DNA of 64,000 nucleotides, taken from Xestospongia bergquistia. Its lineage: Eukaryota; Porifera; Demospongiae; Haplosclerida; Petrosiidae. Location of the stretch: contig OZ014421.1 in the NCBI GenBank assembly GCA_963965975.1, forward strand, positions 439,001-503,000. Reading direction: 5' to 3'. Below are positions 25,373 to 37,577 of this stretch, one piece after another; positions within the stretch are counted from its first letter, which is position 1, and each line of letters opens with the position of its first letter. A program made the translations under genes and the position numbers. The notes below the pieces were generated by a model. That model made no database searches, was not told the DNA's origin, and saw nothing but the letters and a program-made list of their open reading frames with translations.

Positions 25373-25775
25373 CAATTGTTATTACAAATATAACTCTTAA
25401 GTCTCTACATACCCAATTACTCCCACTTGCATAATGTTACTGTAACCACTTCCTTTATTAGAGAACTTCAGTTTCCAATACATTATTAGCTGACATTATA
25501 AACTAATGCAATAAATCATTACTACTATAGTTTAAAGTACAAAATTTTGAATTATGCAGCCCTGCACAAGAGATGGACTAAGGGTTAAAATAATCCATGT
25601 CAGTAGGTGGATCCTCTATGAGTAAAACCACACCTTATTATACATATGGTTGATGAATGTTTTAGTTTATATGCTCTTGATATACTGACAAAAGCAAAGA
25701 AGACAGTATAAGTTAGTGAATGTATCATTTCAATAGCTATTATGATGATGATCTCTCTTATTTAATGATATAGTA
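25373..25775 (+). promoter_or_regulatory. Upstream region of gene E
   Basis: AT-rich stretch with no ORF. A possible 62-nt 5'UTR intron runs from GTTAGTGAA at 25,712 to the TATAG acceptor at 25,773, again placing the acceptor 2 nt before the ATG. Confidence 0.4.
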
Positions 25776-28700
25776 ATGATTGATGTCTCTCAATGGAGAG
25801 CTAGTATAGGACTGTGGGTGTGTCATCAGATATCATACAGTAGTCCTCATACTAAAGATACTCCATCTACTGACAGCAGTGGTAGTAGGATAGATGGAAT
25901 CACGATGGTCAGGAGAATTAAAGATCTAACCTTTTCACTAGCACTCTTTCTCTTACTTCTCATCATCATATCAGGAGATGTTGAACTCAACCCTGGTCCT
26001 AAAACTGGTAAGATATCAAACCACAAACCATTGTGCTTGCTTGATGATAACATCAACGGATCATGACAGCTGAATTCTGTCCCATGCATAATTGTTCCTT
26101 TTTTACCCTTGTACATGAGTTATGCCAGGAAGTCTTATTATTGTTTTGGACCATTACACATGCAATACTTTTTCTCATTGTTTTACTAAGTCTTTTATTG
26201 TATGAACGAAATAATCATCTTATGAAATCTTGCATAACTATTGCCTACAATGATAATTGCTGTATTTCCTTCATTAAGACCTACATTGTCTATGTAATTA
26301 AGTTCAAGAGTGTGAGGTTACTATTTGAGAGTGGTGTTTGAATATAGGAATAATCAGAGTGACTAATATAAGGATATTGATTCTGAACTCTAATAAGAAG
26401 CTGTAGCTTTAGCTTTTTGTTTATATATTAAATTGATAATTATACATTTAGCATTCATATTTTTGGTTTTATTTTTCAGATATTTCTGATAACTCACTGA
26501 AGGCTCCAGATAAACATGAAGTACTTAAACTGTTAGCTAGTATTGATCATATGTGGAAAGAAATAGGCTTGGCCCTCAAAGTTCATGATAACATTTTAGA
26601 GGGCTTACAACGTCAAGGTGAAGCAAAGTCAAATGTCCTTAAACTCAATGAAGTAATTGACAGTTGGATAACTACTGAGTCATCTCCTGTTACCTGGGAT
26701 ACATTGATCACTGCCATTGAGGGACCTTTTGTTCAGAATGTAAAGAAAGCTAATGACATACGTGAATATCTTAATAAAGGTAAGTGCAAGGGAGTTAGAG
26801 TAACTTCGTATTGTCAAATATTTTGTACTTTACAATTTTAGCTGACATTTCACTTTTAATGGGATTGATGATCATAATGTTGGTACATGAAAATCAATCA
26901 GATAATTATATAGTGACAGCCTCCTAAAAGTGCTTTTATGAGATATAGTTTTCAGTGACATTTTTTTTCATATAAAATATTTTTCTATAGAAGGTCTATA
27001 GATGTACCATATAGTCTAGCTGTGTCAATAATCTGGCATCTCTGTATTTTACTCATACATTTGCTCAATAAACATGAACATTACTCAAAATTTGTGCTTC
27101 TCTTGCATACATGTACAATAGGCATTCATAAACCTTTAATTAAAGGCATTATGTTTTTCCTTTACACTAAATTACATTATTTTATCATCCTTATGCTCAA
27201 TAAAAAATGTAGAAAGTCTTATCCCAAATTTATTTATCTTTTGTCTTAAGGTGAAGTCATACTTCTTCAATCATCAGGTGATAGTGAACTTCAACCAATA
27301 CCAACATTAGGTAAACATTATATCTTTTAGTGAAGGCACCATATTTCCCTTACTTTGATAGAGTTGACCTCAAGTAATGCTCTGCAACTTCTTGTTGAAA
27401 GTGGTTTTGTTGTTAAAAAAAAGTGGATTGAACTTATTAATCACCTTGGTGTCTCACTGGAGAAAAGGGATAGGCTTAAGAAGATGGCTGACATTGAACA
27501 AAACTTTCATTTTGCTTTAGAGGAAGGTTTACAATGGTGGATTGCATTCGTTATTGACTGCTCTTGGAAGGACCTTGTCTCAGCTGTTGAGAACTGTGGA
27601 GATAAGGATGTTGCTACTTCATTGAAAAGAAAACTAAATATGAAGGATGAAGGTATATAATGATGATGATGTAGTAATGGGTAATGTTATTTTAATACTG
27701 CATGCATATAGACAACACCAATTCCAGTCCAAGTGAACTATTTCATGATCATTCTGCTGATCTTATTGGTATCATTGCTCCTGTCCTTACTAGTGTAACA
27801 GATGTATTGCATGCTAGAGGACTAATACCATTTGAGACTTATAATGATATATTGAAAACAAAAGGAGAAAGTAACTGCATGAAATCTTACAATTTGGTTA
27901 ATTTGTTAAGAGAACAGCTACAAGCACACAAAGATCCATACCAGTATCTAGTGGACATTTGTCTTGTATTAAGGAACTGTCATCAAAGACTAAAGGAGAT
28001 TACTAATTTTATATTACAACAATTAGGTGAGTCACTTTAGTTATTATAAAGAAAGATGGTGTTATACTTCAATGAAATCACATAAATGATTGTATCCCAA
28101 AATTTATAATTCTATAATGTCTAGTAATCTAAAGCCTAATCCATAATCCTAGCCCATTGACGTTTTGACTATTAGACATTTTAGGATTAGATATTCTTGG
28201 ACATTCCCACATTAATATTTGAAAACACTGTAGTTGTCTGTATTTGCTTTCACAGTATTAATATTGCCTTAACTCACCATTGAAAGTTGCACGTTTACAC
28301 ATGCAAATACGTTATATTTAGAATGTCTTTAAAGGTTTTGGTTGTATAGAATTAATGTCATATTTTATAAGAATTTTTAAGTAGACAGAATAACTGCAAT
28401 ATTGTATGTTATTTCGTGACTAAAATTGTTATAGACAATTTAAGACAATATGCTTAAAAAGATTCTTAAAATATATACTAACTGTAAACATGGTGTTAGC
28501 ATGCTCAATTTAACATATATAATAATAATTATCTATTTATATATTTTTGAAGGTAAGAGTCCTGATGATATATCTTCAGTTACCTGTATATTAGACCCTA
28601 CTGTTCGAAGATATTGCAATATTCTAATGGAACAATACAAAGACCAACCTATTCTTTCTACAGACTGGCCACCACGAGTTGGAAAAAACTTTTTTGGAAG

Positions 28701-31700
28701 ATTGATATTACTTGAAACACAAGACAGACACTCAAATTTGAAAGAAAAAGATCAAAAGGCTTTCTGCATGCTAAGAGGAAATGTTGACATAATACCAAAA
28801 GTAACTCAAGATAAACAGATAAATATCCAGGATGTCCTGAAACCTACTGATAGTCATCAACCTCTTAGAGTATTAATTGATGGTCCTCCAGGTATAGGGA
28901 AAACAACACTCTGTCGTAAGTTGTTAAATATGTGGGCAAATGAAAAACTTGTACATGGACCATATATGTTGGTACTTTACTGTCCTTTCAGAGATGATGA
29001 AGTGGCCAAAGCAAGAACCATACTGGAGCTTTTAATGTGCACTTATGATTGTAATGAAGTTAGGGCAGTGAATGAGTGGCTTAATGAAACACATGGGCAA
29101 GGTGTATTAATCATCTTTGATGGTTGGGATGAATTAAGTGCTGAGATGAGAAAATCCTCACTTGCAATGAAAATAGTCAAGAGAAAGATATTGCATCAAT
29201 GTTCTGTAATTGTTACCTCTCGTAGTTATGCTTCTTCTTCACTGAATGTAGACTCTATCAACAGACATGTAGAGGTTGCAGGATTTTCAGAGAAGGAAAT
29301 CAAGACTGTGGTTCATGGAACACTTAAAAAGGATCAAGCAGAGGAACTCATTACTGATCTTGAAATACACGAAGATGTCTACTCGTTGTGTTATATACCA
29401 CTAGTTTGTTCCATGACCATCTTAATTTATCAGGAATATGGAAAACTACCAACAACACTTAATGAATTATATAAGACTTTTATTATACAAACCATTGGAA
29501 GACATATTCAAAATAAGACTACATGTGACATTGAACCTGATCAAATTGAGAGCTTTGATGATTTACCACCTAATATTGCTTCATCTATGATAGAGATGTG
29601 TAAGTTTGCTTATCTCAACTTAAAAGAAGAAGACAATCCAAAAATGACATTTTCATTCTCTTATCTCAAACAATATCTTAGTCAGTCAATTAAAGATGAA
29701 TACCTTGGACTAATGACATCAATTACTTTTAGTAGTAAAAAAAGTTTTCAATTCCTTCATTTGACTATTCAGGAATTTTTAGCAGCATGGTGGATAGCTA
29801 AATATGAAAAGACAGAGGATGTATTTGCAGAACACTTTGATAACGATCACTTTAGAATGTGTCTGAGGTTTGTGGCAGGTTTAACTCACCTTGAACATGT
29901 GAGTTATCAACAATATTTTAACAAAGAACTTGACCTACAGTGTAAAAGGAGACCGTTTTTTGGAGTTGAATGTTCACGTTTCATTGAGAATTCCAAACAT
30001 ATTAATAAAGCTAAGCATCTACTTCCTTCTGACAAATTGGATATACTTCTCCTTCATCTTTTGTATGAATCACAAAACACAAAATTATGTGAGGTCCTGT
30101 CACAAGCTATGAAGAACCAGTCACTTTGCCTTCATAAAATAGACCTCTCACTTTTTGATATATTGTGTCTAAGCTATTTTCTTAAATATTCCAACACAAC
30201 ATGGAATTATTTGGACCTAGGCAGTCTAAGTGGACAGAAATTACAACTTCTTACTAAAGAACAATCATATGCCAATTGCAAAAAACTAGAGATAACTGGA
30301 TATTATGTAAAGGCAGAAACAAAGTTATATCAGATATTCAATGAAAACCTTCAAGAATGTTATATATTGGACACGTCATGGACACATGATCTACTTGATT
30401 TTGTTGCAGCATTAGTGCAATTGTTAAAACTACAACATTTAAGAATACTTCACTTTCCCATTGAATATGATTTAAGGGAAAGACATCGTCACATAGACAA
30501 GAAGAGTATACTTGATTTACAGCAAGACTTAACTGTCAGTACTCTTCATGAACTAGCAGTAACTTTCACTAACAATACTTTTTTGTCATTTGAACTTGGT
30601 TGTGTAGCCAACACTGTGATTAAAGGAGTAACCAAAAATAAATCAATTCAAACATTTTCACTTACATTTAATAGGGGATTGGAAGAACAACCCCTAGTCG
30701 ACATTTATGCAATTACAGATTTACTTAAGCAAAACTTTACACTACAATCTCTTACACTGACAGATAATGGTGGCTTACTTGCATCACTGGATATAGAAAA
30801 AGTGAACACACCACTCACCACTCTAGAGATTACAGGCTCTGATGACTTAATGAAACTTCCTCGACATTTTAAAGAACTTCACTGTCTTATACTAAGGGTA
30901 CCACTACTTGGTTTCAATTCATTACTGCTATCTCATTCTTATCCTAATCTACAACACCTTCAACTATCTTTAACAACAGCTGAGAGTGCTATTGAGCTAT
31001 TGACTGTCCTACGAAGTAATACTACACTGAAAACTTTGAGATTGATTGTAAACATCTCTAGTCGCACATCCAGTGCAAAAGACATTTTAGGCAGTATTGA
31101 TCCTAGTTTACAAGACATACTAAAATTGAATCAAACAATAGAATATCTTGAATTTATATCCTTTGTTAGTAAATTGCTGACTAGTCCCATTTCCATTGTT
31201 TCTCTGTCATCTATAACAAATGGACTTTCATGCAACTCAAGTTTACAAGGATTGGGTGTAAACTTTTCTCTGTCAGACACTAACAATTAACAGATAACAG
31301 ACTTTTTTCATGTTATCTCAAATAAAAAGAAGCTAACAGAACTTAAACTGTATTTCACAGTAGAAAAATCTTTGGAGTCTATGGAGAACACAAACACGAT
31401 TATGACACAACTGGTTTATGAACAGGGGCTACATCTTATTACCAATTTGTTAGACATACACAAAACAATGAGACTTCTTCATATTGACCTAATGTATCGT
31501 ACTTATACATATACGTACCTACATGATACTAATAACCTTCAACCTAACTGGATAGAAATAACAGAACATTTTTGGAGAACAGTTTTCTCACATCCAACAC
31601 TTCAGTACATTCGGATTACCAAGACATCAACTCTAGAAGGTACTCTTAAGTCACAACAGAAAACATTAATAGACTTACACAAGCAATTACAACCATCAAG

Positions 31701-31728
31701 GCCTCTACCAATAATAGAATGGAATTGA
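25776..31728 (+). CDS. NLR gene E: 2A leader - DEATH-A - linker - DEATH-B - CARD - NACHT - LRR, nonsense-truncated
   Basis: Phase-1 exons 25776..26007, 26480..26779, 27251..27310, 27362..27652, 27712..28026 and 28553..31728. It has the richest N-terminus of distinct domains: a leader with GDVELNPGP, a DEATH type A like gene B (WKEIGLALKVHDNILEGL), a 20-residue linker (GEVILLQSSGDSELQPIPTL), DEATH-B (KKWIELINHLGVSLEKRDRL) and CARD-like. NACHT has GPPGIGKTT, LIIFDGWDEL and TSR. At 31,288-31,290 a TAA replaces the GAA of gene C; the frame stays open afterwards to 31,728. The predicted product is therefore about 1,311 residues instead of about 1,457, missing the last LRR-like part. It may be a young pseudogene, or a truncated receptor that still works. 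Confidence 0.82.
25974..26000 (+). other. 2A ribosome-skipping motif of gene E
   Basis: Codes for GDVELNPGP after ALFLLLLIIIS. Exon 1 is one codon longer than in the other genes, but the motif and its distance to the donor are unchanged. Confidence 0.9.
31288..31290 (+). other. Premature stop codon in gene E
   Basis: TAA where paralog C has GAA (context ACAATGAACAGATTACAGAC in C). A single base change explains it, and the downstream 146 codons remain open in the same frame. Confidence 0.85.
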
Positions 31729-32289
31729 TCTGAAGACAAGTTCTTATAATACATGGTTAACTTATGTCAAACCTAAAGAGTTTGCTACAGTCAATGTTAG
31801 TTTTACTCATTGTTTCTGTGTCTCTAATTTTTAAGATGAAGTTAAGTGGATCCCATGTGTTAATTGTCTTTTGTTATTTTTGTACTAACTTTCAATATAA
31901 CACTACATACAAATTTGCATGAAATACAATTTTGTTACATTTGTTTCCTTTACCACATATAGTATGTGTTAATTCTTGTTATATAGCAATAATATGGAAG
32001 TCCTTATGTACCTTCTACTAATAGCATTTAAATCTTTTACACGATCACACTGTATTCTTGACTGATCACATGACAGCATGACTATGTCTTCATTACAATA
32101 CCTAATATGGTAATAGTGAAACCACAACTTACCTGAATCAGTGTTTTTGTTCTAATAGTTTGCCTATTAACTTGTTACTTATACAAGTCTACTCCAGAGT
32201 ATTATACAAAGTATTGATACTAGCAGAGACTATAAGGTAATAATAGGCATATTGTCATATCACTATGATGATTTCTCTTAATTGTAGTC
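31729..32289 (+). promoter_or_regulatory. Intergenic E-F, upstream region of gene F
   Basis: Close copy of 18,913-19,466. A probable 51-nt 5'UTR intron runs 32,237..32,287 with a GTAATA donor and TTGTAG acceptor, followed by TC and the ATG. Confidence 0.45.
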
Positions 32290-35200
32290 ATGATCGATAC
32301 TGGTCAATGGAGAGCTAGTATTGGGTTATGGTATTGTCATCAGATACCATATACTACTAAAAGCCACTCTGAGTCCTCATTATGTAAGGAGTTACTATGG
32401 TCAGGTGAAGGATTAGTAAATGAGGGTGGTGGTAACATGACCCTTTCCCTAGTCTTGTTACTTCTGCTTCTCCTCATTTTATCAGGAGATGTTGAACTCA
32501 ACCCTGGACCTAAAACAGGTAATACTTCATACATGTGTTACATAACATATTATTTACTTCAATATAGAACTGACATCAAGTAATGCTCTCCGACTTCTTG
32601 TTAAGTGTGGTTTTGTTGTTAAAGATAAATGGACTGAACTTACTAGTCTTCTGGGTGTCTCACTAGAAGAGAGGAGAAGACTCAAGACAATGGCCAGTAC
32701 TGATCAAGACTACCACTTTGCTTTAGAGGAAGGTTTACAATGGTGGATTACAAACAGTACTGCCCCTTCTTGGGAAGAACTTATCTCAGCTGTTGAGAAG
32801 TGTGCAGATAAGGATATAGCTGTTGTAATGAAGAGGCAGCTTGATATTAAGGATGAAGGTATATTAAAATATATTATATTTATCCATTTATCTCATCTAC
32901 TGCATAGACAAACACAATCCAAGTGAACTCTTTCGTAGTCACTCTGCTGATCTTAGTGGTGTCATTGTTACTGCACTTATTAGTACTGCAATTGTATTGA
33001 ATGCTAAAGGACTAATACCATATGAGACTTATAATGATATATTGACAACGAAAGGAGAAAGTGATTTGGTTAAATCAAGCAAGTTGATTAATGTGTTACA
33101 GAGACAGCTAAAAGCACACAAAAATCCTACTGAATATCTAGTGGACATTTGTAATGTATTAAGAAATCAACAACATCAGAGATTAAAGGAGATTGCTACC
33201 TTTATATTACAACAATTAGGTGAGTGAATTTAGTTACTTTAAATGAACAATAGTTATACACACTTAAAATGAATTTTTTTTGTCATTTTAACTGAAGTCT
33301 TTGTTATCATAGTTTTAATAATATGATGGAATTTCAATTCTATGTTACCACAAAGCCAAAACTAGTCTAATTTAATATGTATATAGCCAACTATAGCTAG
33401 AAGACAAACATATTCTTTGTAGTTTATTCCCCAATAATTGAGTAAGAGATAGACACTATTTCAACTGTATTTGCTCATGGCTTCAGTTGAAGCCATGAGC
33501 AAGGGACTACTTTTTGGCTTCTAGTTAGTTTTGTACATATTGAGTTAGTTTTGGCTTTGTGGTAAAATGACAAAATGTTTTTTTAAAGTGATATACATAT
33601 ACTCCTATTTAGGAGAAAGTTGTAGTCACATTAGAGACAAGTCCAGTCCAAGAAAACAAGAAAACAACAAAAAGAAAACAAGAAAAGAACAAAACCAGAG
33701 ACTGCAAAAGATTGTTACTTTTATATTACAAAAATTAAGTGAGTCAATTTAGTAATGTTAAATGAACAATAATGGCACATACCCTTATTTAGATCCTCAA
33801 ACTCCACCCACCAGTTTCTTAGATCCTGACATTCAGCAATATTGTGACATTATAATAGACCAATATAAACATCAACCTATTGTACCTACAGACTGGCCAC
33901 CACATATTGGAGAAGATTTCTTTGGAAGATTACTATTACTAAACAAACTAGACAGATATCCCACTTCTCAAACAGCCCTACAAAAAGCATGGTGTATGTT
34001 AAGAGGAGAAGTTGATAGAATATCTCAAATAACAGAATTTTCAATAACGATAGATATTCAGGATGTCCTTAAACCATGTGATAGTGGGCAATCTCTTAGA
34101 GTAGTAATTGATGGTCCTCCTGGTATTGGTAAGACAACACTTTGCCGTAAATTGTTAAATATGTGGGCTAATAGAGAACTCATACATGGATGTTATGACT
34201 TAGCACTTTACTGCCCTCTTAGAAATGACAAGGTGGCTCGAGCTAATGAGTTGGAAGAACTTCTTAAGTACATTTACGATTGTAATGAAATTACTATGGT
34301 GACTAAATGGTTACAAGATGAACACGGTCAAGGATTACTGATAGTTTTTGATGGTTGGGATGAATTAAGCACTGATCTTAGACGATCCTCATTAGCAGCT
34401 AGAATAATTCGTAGAGAGATGTTATCAAAATGTTCAGTAATTGTTACTTCACGTAGCTATGCCTCTCCTTCACTGATTAAACTAGACTCGATTACCAAAC
34501 ACATTGAAATCTTGGGATTTTCAGAAAAGGATGTTAAAGCTGTAATCAAAGGAACACTTGAAAAGGAACCATATCTAGCAGAAAAACTCATAAAAGAATT
34601 TCAAGTACGAGGTGATCTTCAGTCATTGTGTTATATACCATTAGTCTGTTCCATAGTTATCTTAGTTTATCAGAAAGATAGACAATTACCTACAACACTT
34701 ACTGAATTGTATGTGAATTTTCTTTTACAAGCTATTAGAAGACACGTTGAATTGACAACTACTTATGACATTGAACCTGATGAAATTGGTAGTCTTCATC
34801 ACTTACCATCAAGTATAGCTACTGCTTTTCAAGAGATGTGTCATTTCTCATATATCAGTTTGAAAGAAGAAAACTTTCCAAAGATAATGTTTTCTTTACT
34901 TCAACTTCAGCAGTCTCTTGATCAATCTTTAAAGGAAGGTTTTCTTGGACTAATGACAACATTCACTCTGTATGGAGAAAGAAATTATCAGTTCCTTCAC
35001 TTGAGTATCCAAGAATTTCTAGCAGCATGGTGGATAGCTAAATATGAGAAGTCAGAGGAAGTGTTTGCAAAATACTTTGAGAATGATCACTTTCGAATGT
35101 GTCTGAGGTTTGTGGCTGGTTTAACTCACCTTGAACATGAGAGCTATCAAAAATATTTTAACAAAGAACTTGACCTACAATGTAAAAGGAGACCATTGTT

Positions 35201-37085
35201 TGGAATTCATTACCCTTGTTTCAGACACAATTCAGAGTTTACTAGGACACATTATGATGACTGTCTGCTTTCTTCTATGAGATTTGATGTTCATCTTCTT
35301 CATCTATTATATGAATCACAGAACAGTAAACTATGTCAGCTTTTAGCACAAAACTTAAAGAATCAGTCACTGTGTCTTCACAGGAAGTTAACACAGTTTG
35401 ATATATTGCCTCTCTGCTACTTTCTTGGTAACTCTAACATATCATGGAATTATTTAGACCTGGGAGAACTAAATGGACAGGCAGTACAACTTCTCAGCAA
35501 TATACAACTAGATGATCAGTGTAGTAGACTAGAGATAGAGGTGAATTTACGGGATTTTGATGACATTAATATGAAGTCAGTGACAAAATTATTTCAGTTA
35601 GGGTTTTATGAGAATCTTGAGGAATGTTATATTATAATGGATGTATCTTCAAAGGATCTATCTGATCTTACTATTGTGTTGTTACAGTTAATAAAACTAC
35701 AACAACTAAAAATACTACACTTTTCAATTAGAGTCTTTCTATACGAATATCCAGGAAGTGATCAGTCTAAAAAGTTCTTACCTATAGACAAGATGATTGT
35801 GTCTGAGTTGGAAGAATGTATAAGCAACAATACTACCTTATCTGAACTAGCTATAACAATTATAGACAAAAAATCATCTCTCTCCATTGAAGTTAATGAT
35901 ATAATCAACAGTTTGATTGAGGGTATAACCAGAAATAAATTGATTGAAACATTTTCACTTACATGGAGGACTTCATCTCAACAAAAAAATCTGTTTCATA
36001 TCACAAACATTGAACACTTACTAAAAGACAATCACACATTACAATGTCTTAAGTTGAATGTAGATGATCAACTTCTTTCATCACTAAATATAGTAGATGT
36101 CAACTTACCACTAACTGTTCTGGAGGTTGGAGATGCTGGTAAATTAATGTCACTTCCTCAATATTTTAAAACATTAACTCATCTTATTATACATTATCCA
36201 AGAACTTCATTTATCTATAAGGCAGCTTCTTTTGATTCAAGTCATTCCAGTGCACAAAGTCAACTTCATCAGTTACCTCAATGTTTATATTCTCATTCTA
36301 ATCTACAAAAACTTGAACTATCACTTGACACAGCTGAAAAAATTATTGAAGTTTTTACTGTCCTACAGAGTAATGCTACAATTAAGTGTCTTAGACTGAA
36401 AATAGATTGGGGAATATATTTTTCTGACAGTGTGGGTCCTAGTTTACAAAATATGTTGACACTAAACCAAACAATAGAATATCTTGCAATTGACTATGCC
36501 AGTGATTTTATTTCCAGTTCTTTTGTGTCATTCCTAACAACTGGTCTCTCTTGTAATAACAGTCTACAGGGATTGAGTGTACCAATTCCATTGCCTGAGC
36601 ATATGCTAACAGGACATGAATCAGATGAAGAAAGGACAATAGCTTTTTTTAATGTCGTCTCTCAAAAGGACAACCTCACAAAAGTTGAAGTGTACTTCAT
36701 AAATACATCTTTACAGTATACACAATTGCTAATGGTTCAAGGAATGTACTTTAAAAATGGCGGATTCTATCATGAACAAGTACTCCCTCTCATTACTGAA
36801 ATGTTAAAATTACACAAAACTATTAAAATTCTCAAGCTCCATGTACAGAGTAAGTATTATTATAATAATCCTCAACTAAAATCTACAGAAATAGCACAAA
36901 AATTTTGGCAAATTGTCTTTTCACATTCTTCACTTGAACACATTGGAATTACTTGGTCACATGACTTAGAACATACCTTTAAATCACAAGAGAAGACATT
37001 GATTGAAATGCACAATCAATTAAGACCAACAAGACCACTACCTACAATTGGATCAGTTTATCCAAGAATGAAAACATGGTTTTAA
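32290..37085 (+). CDS. NLR gene F: 2A leader - DEATH-B - CARD - shortened CARD2 - NACHT - LRR
   Basis: Exons 32290..32518, 32568..32858, 32908..33219, 33613..33738 and 33793..37085, all phase 1, about 1,416 residues. The DEATH-B acceptor AATATAG is intact, unlike in gene D. The second CARD-like exon is 126 nt against 336 nt in D: an internal 210-nt in-frame loss leaves a lysine-rich remnant (RKQENNKKKTRKEQNQ) and the last helix. The final 54-nt intron hides an ATG that opens a long ORF (33,762), which I do not take as the start. NACHT has GPPGIGKTT, LLIVFDGWDE and TSR. It is the last NLR of the array and converges with VPS13. Confidence 0.88.
32485..32511 (+). other. 2A ribosome-skipping motif of gene F
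   Basis: Codes for GDVELNPGP in a leader almost identical to that of gene D. Confidence 0.9.
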
Positions 37086-37577
37086 GTATTATTATATAGT
37101 CATTGTTCAATACTCCATTGTTTATATTGTCTCAATTTAAAATTGAACAAGTGACATTACATTTTCTTTACTTTAGTATTTTTTTGTAGTATTTCATACT
37201 AAATGTGTTACTGTGAGTATCTGGAGTTATTTTTAGTTTTGATTGAGAAACTTATTTGGATTAATTTGTGCAATATAATAATTATGTTTACACTATAATA
37301 TTAACAGTATGAATAATCTGAACTTATATAATGTCAATGAAGTGAGAGACAGCACTATCATGACTATTTGTGTATCAGTCACACACACACACACAATATA
37401 AGTGGTATACAGCACTCTTTATTGCATAGACCTCTATTGACGTATAGATCAATTCAGGTAGTTTAATATATAAATTTGACTAATTGACATGGAAATATCA
37501 AATTTAAATTAATCATTATGTATCAATTATTGAAATGTTATATAAGTAGTCCTAAGTGTTATGTGCATATAAACTAG
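37086..37577. other. Convergent spacer between NLR gene F and VPS13
   Basis: 3' flanks of both genes; AT-rich with a (CA)n run near 37,380. No gene seen. A copy sits at 24,462-24,950. Confidence 0.6.
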
